Shown here one piece after another: positions 1 to 7,233 of a stretch of 64,000 nucleotides of DNA. The stretch's first letter is position 1; each line of letters starts with the position of its first letter. The notes beneath the pieces are model-generated. The model ran no database searches. It had not been told where the DNA came from and saw nothing but the letters and a program-made list of their open reading frames with translations. The stretch comes from UBA1479 sp040218445 (GTDB taxonomy: Bacteria; Pseudomonadota; Alphaproteobacteria; Rhodospirillales; Casp-alpha2): positions 124,001 through 188,000 of the forward strand of contig JAVJRK010000015.1 of assembly GCA_040218445.1 (NCBI GenBank), read 5' to 3'. A program made the position numbers and the translations under genes.

Positions 1-282
1 TCGGGGCGTCGGGTCGCCGAACTCAGCACCGGTCAGCAACAGCGCGTTGCGGCCGCCCGGGCCCTGATCGGCATGCCGTCGGTCATCATCGCGGACGAGC
101 CGACCTCGGCCCTCGACGCCGACGCGCAGGCGGCTTTTCTGGATCTTTTGTTCGAGGAAGCAGGGCGGACCAACGCGACCGTTCTATTCGTCAGCCACGA
201 CCACCGTCTGGAAACCGGGTTTGACCGGGTCATCTCCCTGGCCGAGATCAACCGCGCCCATGCCGGGGAACAGGCGGCATGA
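1..282 (+). CDS. ABC transporter ATP-binding protein (3' part only)
   Basis: The window opens inside this gene, so only the last 93 residues are visible and the Walker A region is missing. The visible part has the ABC signature LSTGQQQR near the start, a Walker B VIIADEPTSALDA at about residues 28-40, and the H-loop SHD near residue 65. This is the layout of the short LolD/MacB-type ATPases that power FtsX-family permeases. The stop overlaps the start of the downstream permease by four bases (ATGA), so the two are translationally coupled and form one exporter. The substrate cannot be told from this fragment. Confidence 0.9.
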   Translation, partial: SGRRVAELSTGQQQRVAAARALIGMPSVIIADEPTSALDADAQAAFLDLLFEEAGRTNATVLFVSHDHRLETGFDRVISLAEINRAHAGEQAA

Positions 283-1547
283 GCGTCGCGGCGGTCCCAA
301 GTCTGGCAATCAAAAGCCTGCTCAACCGGCGGGTTACGGCGGGCCTGACTTTAATGGCCCTGGCGGTCAGCGTGATGATGGTGCTGGGGGGCGAAAAACT
401 GCGGACCGAGGCCAAGGCCAGTTTCGCGGCGACCATTTCCGGCACCGACCTTGTCGTTGGCGCGCGCAGCGGTGCCATTCAATTGTTGCTCTATTCCGTG
501 TTTCGCATCGGCAATGCGACCAACAACATTTCCTGGCAGAGCTATCAGGACATTGCCGGCCGCCCCGACGTGGCCTGGACCGTACCGCTGTCGCTGGGTG
601 ATTCACATCGGGGGTTCAGGGTCCTGGGCACCAACGGCGATTATTTCCGTCATTACCGCTATGGCCGTAAACAACCGCTCGCCTTCGCTGACGGCGGTCC
701 GTTTACCGATCTGTTCGACGCCGTCCTGGGGGCCGAGGCGGCGCGTGCCCTGGGCTATAAGCTGGGCGACCCATTGGTCGTCGCGCACGGCCTGGGCACC
801 CAGGGGTTTTCCAACCATAAGGACAAACCGTTCCGCGTGGCCGGAATTCTGGCTCGGACGGGCACGCCCGTTGACCGCACGGTCCACGTCAGCCTGGAAG
901 CGATCGAAGCCATTCATGCCGATTGGCGCAATGGTGCCCCCGTGCCGGGCATGCGGGTGACCGCTGATCAGGTGCGGCGTATGAACCTGACGCCGCGTGC
1001 CATCACGGCCTTCCTGATCGGCACGAAATCGCGCTTCGCCGCTTTCACCCTGCAACGCGCCATAAATGAATACAGGGCGGAACCGCTGTTGGCCGTGTTG
1101 CCGGGGGTGGCATTGCAGGAATTATGGGATTTGATGGGCACGGCCGAGGCGGCGCTTGCCGCCATTTCCGTGGCGGTGGTCGCGGCCGGGCTGTTGGGCA
1201 TGATGATCATGCTGCTGGCCGGGCTGAACGAGCGGCGGCGGGAAATGGCCATTCTGCGTTCGGTCGGTGCCCGGCCATTGCACTTGTTCGCGCTGCTGGT
1301 GTCCGAGGCGACGGTGCTGACCGCCGCCGGGGCGGCCCTGGGGCTTGGGTTGTTCTATGGTGCCCTGGTTGTGATCCGGCCCGTGCTGGATAGCCGGTAT
1401 GGATTGTTCTTGGAAATCTCCGCCCCGACGGGCCACGATCTGGCGATCCTGGGGGCGGTCGTTGCGGCCGGGGTGCTGGCGGGGGCCGTGCCTGCGTTCG
1501 GTGCCTACCGGCAGTCGCTGGCCGACGGGATGACGGTCCGGCTGTGA
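279..1547 (+). CDS. FtsX/MacB-family ABC transporter permease
   Basis: Inner-membrane subunit of the ABC system whose ATPase lies just upstream. The 422-residue protein has an N-terminal membrane anchor at about residues 18-38, a large extracytoplasmic domain up to about residue 290, and three C-terminal hydrophobic segments at about 290-315, 335-365 and 390-412. This is the MacB-like periplasmic core plus FtsX fold. Systems of this type work by mechanotransmission on lipoproteins, peptides or envelope partners rather than by channelling a solute through the membrane. The start overlaps the ATPase stop. No HlyD-type adaptor is visible on the 3' side, and the 5' side lies outside the window. 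The substrate is unknown. Confidence 0.88.
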   Translation: MSVAAVPSLAIKSLLNRRVTAGLTLMALAVSVMMVLGGEKLRTEAKASFAATISGTDLVVGARSGAIQLLLYSVFRIGNATNNISWQSYQDIAGRPDVAWTVPLSLGDSHRGFRVLGTNGDYFRHYRYGRKQPLAFADGGPFTDLFDAVLGAEAARALGYKLGDPLVVAHGLGTQGFSNHKDKPFRVAGILARTGTPVDRTVHVSLEAIEAIHADWRNGAPVPGMRVTADQVRRMNLTPRAITAFLIGTKSRFAAFTLQRAINEYRAEPLLAVLPGVALQELWDLMGTAEAALAAISVAVVAAGLLGMMIMLLAGLNERRREMAILRSVGARPLHLFALLVSEATVLTAAGAALGLGLFYGALVVIRPVLDSRYGLFLEISAPTGHDLAILGAVVAAGVLAGAVPAFGAYRQSLADGMTVRL

Positions 1548-1560
1548 CGAGGGCAAGAAC

Positions 1561-2424
1561 ATGGATAATGCAGCGGCCACAGACGTCGATATCGACGGTG
1601 TGCGGGTGCCGCGCCTGATCTACGGCACGGCCTGGAAGGAAGACGCGACGGAAAACCTTGTCGCCCAGGCGTTGGAACAGGGGTTCCGCGGCATCGATAC
1701 GGCCAACCAGCGCAAGCATTATTTCGAAGCCGGCGTGGGGGCGGCCCTGTCGGCGGCAATTGCGTCGGGCCGGCTGCGCCGCGAAGACCTGTTCATCCAG
1801 ACCAAATTCACCTACCCGCGCGGCCAGGATCATCGTCTGCCCTATGATGCGGATGCGCCGGCCGGCGTGCAGGTCGCCCAGTCGTTCGAAAAATCTCTTG
1901 AACACCTGGGCGCGGATTACGTCGATTCCTACGTCCTGCACGGGCCGTCCACGGGCGGGCCGTTGCGGCCTGTCGACTGGCTGGTCTGGCGTGCCATGGA
2001 GGCGATCCACGGTCAAGGCCGGGCGCGCCTGCTGGGCGTCAGCAACTTCACCTTGGAACAATTGCGCCTGCTTTGCGCCCGGGCCAAGATCAAACCGCGG
2101 TTCGTGCAAAACCGCTGCTATGCCTCGCGGTTATGGGACAAGGACATCCGGGCATTCTGCGCGGGTGAAGGCATACGCTATCAGGGGTTTTCCCTTTTGA
2201 CCGCGAACCGGGCCCTGCTCGGCCATGGGGGATTCAAGGAACTGGCGGCACGGCACGGCAAAACGCCGTCGCAGGTCGTATTCCGGTTCGCATTGGATGT
2301 CGGGATGATCGCGTTGACCGGGACAACCAGCAGGGACCACATGGCCCAGGATCTGGATGTCTTCGACTTTCGGCTGACCCCGCAGGAAATTGACGCGGTC
2401 GAGAACGCCGCCCGCCCGCGTTAG
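1561..2424 (+). CDS. aldo/keto reductase
   Basis: NAD(P)H-dependent oxidoreductase of the aldo/keto reductase superfamily, 287 residues and about normal length. The catalytic tetrad can be assigned as Asp46 and Tyr54 (GIDTANQRKHYF), Lys82 (QTKF) and His127 (VLHGPS). The segment LLGVSNF near residue 160 matches the conserved GVSN strand of the family. It starts 13 bases after the permease stop and may be co-transcribed with it. Its carbonyl substrate cannot be predicted. The C-terminal cofactor loop is GTTSRDH, where many relatives have a G-[ST]-[ST]-x-x-x-H pattern. Confidence 0.88.
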   Translation: MDNAAATDVDIDGVRVPRLIYGTAWKEDATENLVAQALEQGFRGIDTANQRKHYFEAGVGAALSAAIASGRLRREDLFIQTKFTYPRGQDHRLPYDADAPAGVQVAQSFEKSLEHLGADYVDSYVLHGPSTGGPLRPVDWLVWRAMEAIHGQGRARLLGVSNFTLEQLRLLCARAKIKPRFVQNRCYASRLWDKDIRAFCAGEGIRYQGFSLLTANRALLGHGGFKELAARHGKTPSQVVFRFALDVGMIALTGTTSRDHMAQDLDVFDFRLTPQEIDAVENAARPR

Positions 2425-2472
2425 GCGCCAAACCGTGTCGTTTCACCATGTGATGTGCTAACTGATTCCGTC

Positions 2473-4167
2473 ATGGTGTCACTTCAAGACGCATTCCAAC
2501 GGCATCAGGCCGGTGATATCGCCACGGCACGGGACCTGTACCGCAATTTCCTGGCGGTCAATCCCGGTCATGGCGAGGCGCTACACCTGTTGGGTGTGGC
2601 CCTGATGCAAGGCGGGGATATCCCGGGTGCTTGCCAGGCCTTGAGGCAGGCCGTCGCGGTCGACGGTAATCAGGCGGCCTGGTGGAATAACCTGAGCTTG
2701 GCGCTTTTCCACGGCGATGATTTCCCGGCCGCCCGCGATGCCGCCAGCCGTGCCCTTGTTCTTCAGCCGGGCAATCCGGATTTTCTCAACAATCTGGGCC
2801 TGGCCCAGCAGAAACTGGATGACCTGGCCGGCGCGCTTGCCAGTTTCAAAGGCGCCTTGAAAACACAGACCCAGGACCCGGAACTATTCCATAACTACGG
2901 TGTTGCTCTGCAGGCTGCGTCTCAGCCCAAAAAGGCGGCGCGCGCATTCGAAGAAGCCCTGCGCCTTTCCGGCGGATGGCCCGATTCCTATGCCAGCCTG
3001 GGGGCTGTCTATTACGAGATCGGCCGCAAGGAGGAAGCGTTCGAAGCCTGCCGCAAGGGCGTGGCGCTCGATCCTTTCCATCTGCCCAGCCACGACTGTT
3101 TCAAGCACCTGAAATGGGAAGCGGACCGCCAGGATCAGATGCACGATACCTATCGCTGGGTCTGCCGCGAACTGCCGGACCACCCCATGGCCCATCTGCA
3201 ATATGGCCGCAGCCTTGTGCAGGATCATTGGTTCGAACAGGCCGAACCCGTTCTGCGGCGGGCGGTCGAACTGGCACCGGCCGAACCGGCTGCCCACGGG
3301 CAACTGGGCGCGGCGTTGTCCCGGCTGGGCCGCCACGACGAGGCCATCCAGGCACTGGAACATGCACTTGGACTGGACGCGGGCGATCCGGAAAATCAGG
3401 AATTGTACGGCGAAGCCCTGTTGCGGGCCGGGCGCCACGGGGATGCGGTCGGCCCCTTGAAGCGTTCACATGACGGCAACCCGCGCCGCTCGACGACATT
3501 GGGCCTGCTGACCATCGCCATGACAGAGGCCGCAGACCCCGACCTTGCGCGCATTGTCGATTTCGACACGGCCGTGACCGAGCGCCTTATCGATGTGCCT
3601 GAAGGCTATGATGATCTGGCGGGCTTCAACGCGGCCCTGCATGCCGAGCTTGAGGCCCGGCACAAAGCACTGCCGCCGCCGATCAATCAGACCATGCGGG
3701 GCGGCACGCAAATCCCCGATCACCTGTTCAACGGTGCGACCGGCACGGTGGCCTTGGTCAAAGCGGAAATATCCAAGGCGATCGGTGAATTTATCGCCGG
3801 TCTGGAAAGCAACCCGGATCATCCTTTCCTGCGTCATATCAATCCGCATTTCCGCTATACGGGGGCATGGTCGACGATCCTGCATGGCGCCGGATACGAT
3901 GCCAGCCATATCCATGATGAAGGCTGGTTGTCCGGGGTTTATTACGTGAAGGCTCCGGACCTGTCGGATGCGCAATGGGAAAGCGGCGAAGGCTGTATTC
4001 AGTTCGGCGCCCCGCCGGATATCTATGTGAGCGCGCGCAACCGCACCCGGCGCCTGGTCCGGCCGGAGCCGGGAAAACTGGTGCTGTTTCCGTCTTATGT
4101 CTGGCATGGGGTGCGGCCGTTCACCAGCACCGATACCCGCCATTCCATCGCGTTCGATGTGATTTAG
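2473..4167 (+). CDS. TPR protein with C-terminal 2OG-Fe(II) oxygenase-like domain
   Basis: A 564-residue two-part protein. Residues 1 to about 345 are tandem tetratricopeptide repeats of roughly 34 residues, with typical cores such as NPGHGEALHLLGVAL and NPDFLNNLGLAQ. The C-terminal 200 residues look like the putative 2OG-Fe(II) oxygenase family PF13759: a HIHDEGWLSGVYYV segment carrying a His-x-Asp-type metal motif, then a distal His in PSYVWHGV and an Arg in DTRHS that could bind 2-oxoglutarate. An upstream GTG (2455) is also open, but neither start has a clear ribosome binding site, so the ATG at 2473 is chosen. No signal peptide is seen. In related proteins the TPR part is thought to present a protein substrate for hydroxylation; this is inference here. 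Confidence 0.82.
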   Translation: MVSLQDAFQRHQAGDIATARDLYRNFLAVNPGHGEALHLLGVALMQGGDIPGACQALRQAVAVDGNQAAWWNNLSLALFHGDDFPAARDAASRALVLQPGNPDFLNNLGLAQQKLDDLAGALASFKGALKTQTQDPELFHNYGVALQAASQPKKAARAFEEALRLSGGWPDSYASLGAVYYEIGRKEEAFEACRKGVALDPFHLPSHDCFKHLKWEADRQDQMHDTYRWVCRELPDHPMAHLQYGRSLVQDHWFEQAEPVLRRAVELAPAEPAAHGQLGAALSRLGRHDEAIQALEHALGLDAGDPENQELYGEALLRAGRHGDAVGPLKRSHDGNPRRSTTLGLLTIAMTEAADPDLARIVDFDTAVTERLIDVPEGYDDLAGFNAALHAELEARHKALPPPINQTMRGGTQIPDHLFNGATGTVALVKAEISKAIGEFIAGLESNPDHPFLRHINPHFRYTGAWSTILHGAGYDASHIHDEGWLSGVYYVKAPDLSDAQWESGEGCIQFGAPPDIYVSARNRTRRLVRPEPGKLVLFPSYVWHGVRPFTSTDTRHSIAFDVI

Positions 4168-4263
4168 GGCCGGGGCCCGCGCGTAAGTTGGCCCTGGTTC
4201 GGCCTGAACGCGGTGTAAAGCCAACCCTGCCGACCCCACGCGATTCTTTAAAGGTCATAATTC

Positions 4264-4328
4264 AAAAAATTAGGGGTCTGCCTCCTGGATCGCGAAGGGG
4301 GGCTGGAGCGATCCAAAAAGCAGACCCC
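4264..4328 (-). terminator. nested hairpin followed by a U-run on the minus strand
   Basis: A large two-level inverted repeat. GGGGTCTGC at 4273-4281 pairs with GCAGACCCC at 4320-4328, and inside it GGATCGC at 4287-4293 pairs with GCGATCC at 4308-4314. Read on the minus strand the hairpin is followed by TAATTTTTT (4264-4272), which suits a Rho-independent terminator for the small gene at 4430-4576. It lies about 100 bases past that stop. The stem is longer and more structured than a plain terminator, so a REP-like element is the alternative. Confidence 0.5.
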
Positions 4329-4429
4329 AAGGTGGGAAGTCGGGTCCCGGTAGGGAACCGGGTAGGGAGATAATTCGTGGTCTGTAAGTGTGTCTCTTTG
4401 TCAGTCAAACTTTGGTGGTTGGGGCGTTC

Positions 4430-4576
4430 TTACTTGAAGAAGCGGCCCACGGCGCGACGGACGTTGCGGATGTCGCGGTTCCAGGCCTGATGACGCAAAG
4501 CGTTCATTTCGTCGATGGTCGGCAAGGCGCCGGACGGCAAGGGAGCTGAGTGTCCGATGTGACGATTGTAAGCCAT
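4430..4576 (-). CDS. small Arg-rich peptide, 48 residues
   Basis: A short open frame on the minus strand starting with ATG at 4576, preceded at ideal spacing by TAAGGAG. The product begins MAYNRHIGHSAPLPSG and ends in a basic, probably helical tail rich in Arg (RHQAWNRDIRNVRRAVGR). The strong ribosome binding site, the GC-rich third positions and the downstream hairpin with a U-run argue that it is expressed. The basic tail recalls the short alphaproteobacterial peptides of the DUF1127 kind, but I cannot assign it to that family. It is transcribed away from the LysR gene at 4795, an arrangement repeated at 10701-11960. Function unknown. Confidence 0.68.
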   Translation of the reverse strand: MAYNRHIGHSAPLPSGALPTIDEMNALRHQAWNRDIRNVRRAVGRFFK

Positions 4577-4760
4577 GTTAATTCTCCTTAATCATCGAAA
4601 GAGGTTCCGGTATTCAAACTGCGTGGACTTGGAGCGTTTTCTCTTTCGGAATTTAATTCTTCGACCGGTTAAACCCTGGTTGTCCGTGGGGTTCCCGTGT
4701 CCTGTTGAAACAAACCTACGGATTGGGATGCTTTTTCGCAAACGACCATTTCTCACCCTT

Positions 4761-4774
4761 GATTTTAGAAAATC
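4761..4774. promoter_or_regulatory. palindrome in the LysR / small-peptide divergent region
   Basis: A perfect 14-base inverted repeat, GATTTT-AG-AAAATC, lies 20 bases before the start of the LysR gene in the AT-rich divergent region 4577-4794. It overlaps where a -10 region is expected: a TATAAG hexamer follows at 4775-4780. LysR regulators often bind dyads between their own gene and a divergent target, so this is a candidate autoregulatory site. Confidence 0.4.
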
Positions 4775-4794
4775 TATAAGCTACACCTTTGCTC

Positions 4795-5781
4795 ATGAGA
4801 CCGCTGCCCCCCCTGAACGCGTTACGCGCCTTTGAATCCGCCGCACGGCACCTTTCCATGTCGCGCGCAGCGGATGAACTGCATGTCACGCCGGCGGCCA
4901 TCAGCCACCAGGTAAAGGGCCTTGAAGAATACTTGGGATTACAACTGTTTCACCGCCAGCAGCGGGGTTTGTCCCTGACCGAAGCGGGGGCGGCCTACCT
5001 GCCGGGATTGCGGGAAGGTTTCGAAAAACTACAGGCCGCGACCCAGGCGCTGTTCGAATCTGAATCGACCGGGCCGCTCACCGTTTCCGTGACGCCGACC
5101 TTTGCGGCGAAATGGCTGGTCCACCGATTAGAGAAATTCACCATCCTGCATCCGGAAATCCAGGTCATGCTGGTCGCAACCACATTGAAAGTCCGGTTCG
5201 AAATGGGCGAAGCCGATGTCGCCGTGCGCTATGGGCCCGGGAACTATACCGGCTGCCGTGTCGATAAGATGTTCGAGGAAGAAGTCTACGCCGTTTGCGC
5301 ACCGGAACTGATGACCGGCAAAAACCCGATCCGCGAACCCAAGGATCTTTTGAGCCACACTTTACTGCACCCCGTGCAGCACGAGATCGATGACAGCTTC
5401 CCGACCTGGGAAATGTGGCTGCGGGGCCATGGTGTGCGCACGGAAGGTCCGATTCCGGGCCCCAATATCTCACCTCACTGGATGCTGGTCGAAGCTGCCG
5501 TTAACGGCCAGGGTGTGGCCCTGGTCAAGGGCTCGGTCGCCGAACGCGACCTGGAAAACGGTCGTTTGGTCCGCCCGTTCGCCGATACCATCCCCGTGGC
5601 GCATGCCTATTGGCTGATTTCGCCGGAAGATTCCGCCGACAAGCCCAAGGTCAAGGCGTTCCGTGACTGGATCGTGGCGGAAGCCAGGGAGCATGCCGAA
5701 CATCACGCCGAAGTGGAAGCCAAGCAACAGGCGGAATGGGCCGCGGCGCGGAGGCGGGTCGCCGCGACGGAGAACGCCTGA
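4795..5781 (+). CDS. LysR-family regulator, GcvA-like
   Basis: DNA-binding transcription factor of 328 residues. The N-terminus, MRPLPPLNALRAFESAARHL, is the hallmark opening of the GcvA subgroup, followed by a helix-turn-helix (MSRAADELHVTPAAISHQVKGLE) within residues 20-45 and a substrate-binding domain from about residue 90. An upstream TTG (4789) is open, but the ATG at 4795 fits the family opening. The C-terminal 35 residues are an Ala/Glu/Arg-rich extension beyond the usual fold. It is divergent from the small peptide gene at 4430-4576 and followed at three bases by a VOC gene, so it may control both sides. GcvA proper senses glycine or purines; the ligand here is unknown. Confidence 0.9.
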   Translation: MRPLPPLNALRAFESAARHLSMSRAADELHVTPAAISHQVKGLEEYLGLQLFHRQQRGLSLTEAGAAYLPGLREGFEKLQAATQALFESESTGPLTVSVTPTFAAKWLVHRLEKFTILHPEIQVMLVATTLKVRFEMGEADVAVRYGPGNYTGCRVDKMFEEEVYAVCAPELMTGKNPIREPKDLLSHTLLHPVQHEIDDSFPTWEMWLRGHGVRTEGPIPGPNISPHWMLVEAAVNGQGVALVKGSVAERDLENGRLVRPFADTIPVAHAYWLISPEDSADKPKVKAFRDWIVAEAREHAEHHAEVEAKQQAEWAAARRRVAATENA

Positions 5782-5784
5782 GCC

Positions 5785-6195
5785 ATGGGTATTTCGCCGA
5801 AGGGGTTGGATCATCTTGTCTTGCGCACGGCCGATGTGGGCCGGCTTGCCGATTTTTACTGTCGGGTGCTGGGCTGTGTGCGTGAACGCGAGGTGACGAC
5901 ACTCGGCCTGACCCAATTGCGGGCAGGGGCATCGCTGATCGATCTGGTGGATGCGGCGGGCGAGATCGGCCGTATGGGCGGTGCGGCCCCCGGGGGCGAG
6001 GCGCTCAACCTGGATCATTTCTGCCTTCGTATCGACCCTTGGGACGAGCCCGCCATCCGGACCCATCTGGCAGAGCACGGGGTCGAGGCCGGTCCGACGG
6101 AACAACGCTACGGCGCCGAAGGCCAGGGACCGTCCATTTATCTCAGCGATCCCGACGGCAATACGGTCGAACTCAAAGGCCCCCCGGCATCGTGA
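5785..6195 (+). CDS. VOC-family (glyoxalase/dioxygenase fold) protein
   Basis: A single-module vicinal-oxygen-chelate protein of 136 residues. It opens with GLDHLVLRTADV and a FYCRVLG segment, and ends with the typical YLSDPDGNTVEL motif. The metal-binding pattern can be read as His near residue 8, His in LDHFCL near residue 78 and Glu in TVEL near residue 132. The family includes glyoxalase I, extradiol dioxygenases and fosfomycin-type resistance proteins; nothing here separates them. It starts three bases after the LysR stop and is followed by a hydroxyacid dehydrogenase gene, which hints at handling of a small keto or hydroxy acid. Confidence 0.85.
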   Translation: MGISPKGLDHLVLRTADVGRLADFYCRVLGCVREREVTTLGLTQLRAGASLIDLVDAAGEIGRMGGAAPGGEALNLDHFCLRIDPWDEPAIRTHLAEHGVEAGPTEQRYGAEGQGPSIYLSDPDGNTVELKGPPAS

Positions 6196-6275
6196 TCATC
6201 AATTCGCGGGACGCGTCAACGGCGGCAATGTCCCCACTCCGCTAACTTGAAAGTCTTCGAAGGCACATTCCATCC

Positions 6276-7214
6276 ATGAAACAGACCATCCTTTTCAAGC
6301 ATCCTGCCCCCGTGTTTCGCGAAGAATTGAAATCCGATTTCGATCTGGTGGATTTCGATCTTGAAACCGGCACACCCGACGACGCCGTCCGCCAAAACGC
6401 CCGGGTGCTGGTCACGTCCGGGTCGTTCGGGGCTTATCCGGATGAAATCGCGGTCCTGCCGGCGTTGGACCTGATTTGCTGTGTCGGCACGGGATATGAC
6501 CGTGTGGATCTGGCTGCCGCCAAGGCACGCGGCATCCGTGTTACCCATTCCGCCGGAACCAACGCCGAGGCCGTGGCCGATCATGCCTTTGCCCTGTTGC
6601 TGGCTTCGGTGCGGGATATTCCCCGGTTCGACCGCCAGGCGCGGGCCGGTGAATGGCGGCCGCCGACGGATACGCGCCCGCCCGCCAACGGCCGGAAAAT
6701 CGGGATCATCGGCATGGGCGGTATTGGCAAGGGCATCGCCCGCCGTGCCGAAGGGTTCGGTATGAACATCGCCTATACCGCGCGCAGTGCCAAAAAGGAC
6801 TTGCCCTGGACCTTCGTTCCCAACGTCATCGACCTCGCAGCGGTATCGGATTTTCTGGTGGTTGCGGTACCCGGCGGCGATCAAACGCGGCATATGATCA
6901 ATGCGGATGTTCTCCGCGCCTTGGGGCCGGATGGATTTCTGGTCAACATCGGGCGGGGAACGGTGGTCGCGACGGACGATCTGATTCAGGCGCTGCAAGA
7001 CCGCACGATCGCCGGTGCCGGGCTCGACGTGTTCGAGGACGAGCCCAATATTCCCGAAGGTCTATGCCGGCTTCCGAATGTGGTGCTCACACCACACATG
7101 GCGGGCATGACCGATGGCATCCATGCGCTGAGCGCCAAGTTGATGCGTCAGAACATCGAAGCTTTTTTCGCCGGTCAGCCGCTGGTTTCGCCGATCCCCG
7201 AAATGGCCGGTTAG
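6276..7214 (+). CDS. D-2-hydroxyacid dehydrogenase
   Basis: NAD(P)H-dependent oxidoreductase interconverting a 2-keto acid and a D-2-hydroxy acid, 312 residues. The dinucleotide motif GMGGIG is at about 146-151, and the catalytic set can be assigned as Arg227 (NIGRG), Glu256 (FEDEP) and His274 (TPHMAG). The closest well-known relatives are glyoxylate/hydroxypyruvate reductases. The gene sits 20 bases before the SHMT-like gene; together these suggest metabolism of hydroxypyruvate, glyoxylate or a related hydroxy amino acid skeleton. The exact substrate is not shown by the sequence. Confidence 0.9.
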   Translation: MKQTILFKHPAPVFREELKSDFDLVDFDLETGTPDDAVRQNARVLVTSGSFGAYPDEIAVLPALDLICCVGTGYDRVDLAAAKARGIRVTHSAGTNAEAVADHAFALLLASVRDIPRFDRQARAGEWRPPTDTRPPANGRKIGIIGMGGIGKGIARRAEGFGMNIAYTARSAKKDLPWTFVPNVIDLAAVSDFLVVAVPGGDQTRHMINADVLRALGPDGFLVNIGRGTVVATDDLIQALQDRTIAGAGLDVFEDEPNIPEGLCRLPNVVLTPHMAGMTDGIHALSAKLMRQNIEAFFAGQPLVSPIPEMAG

Positions 7215-7233
7215 CCGTAGTCTGAGGGACGGA

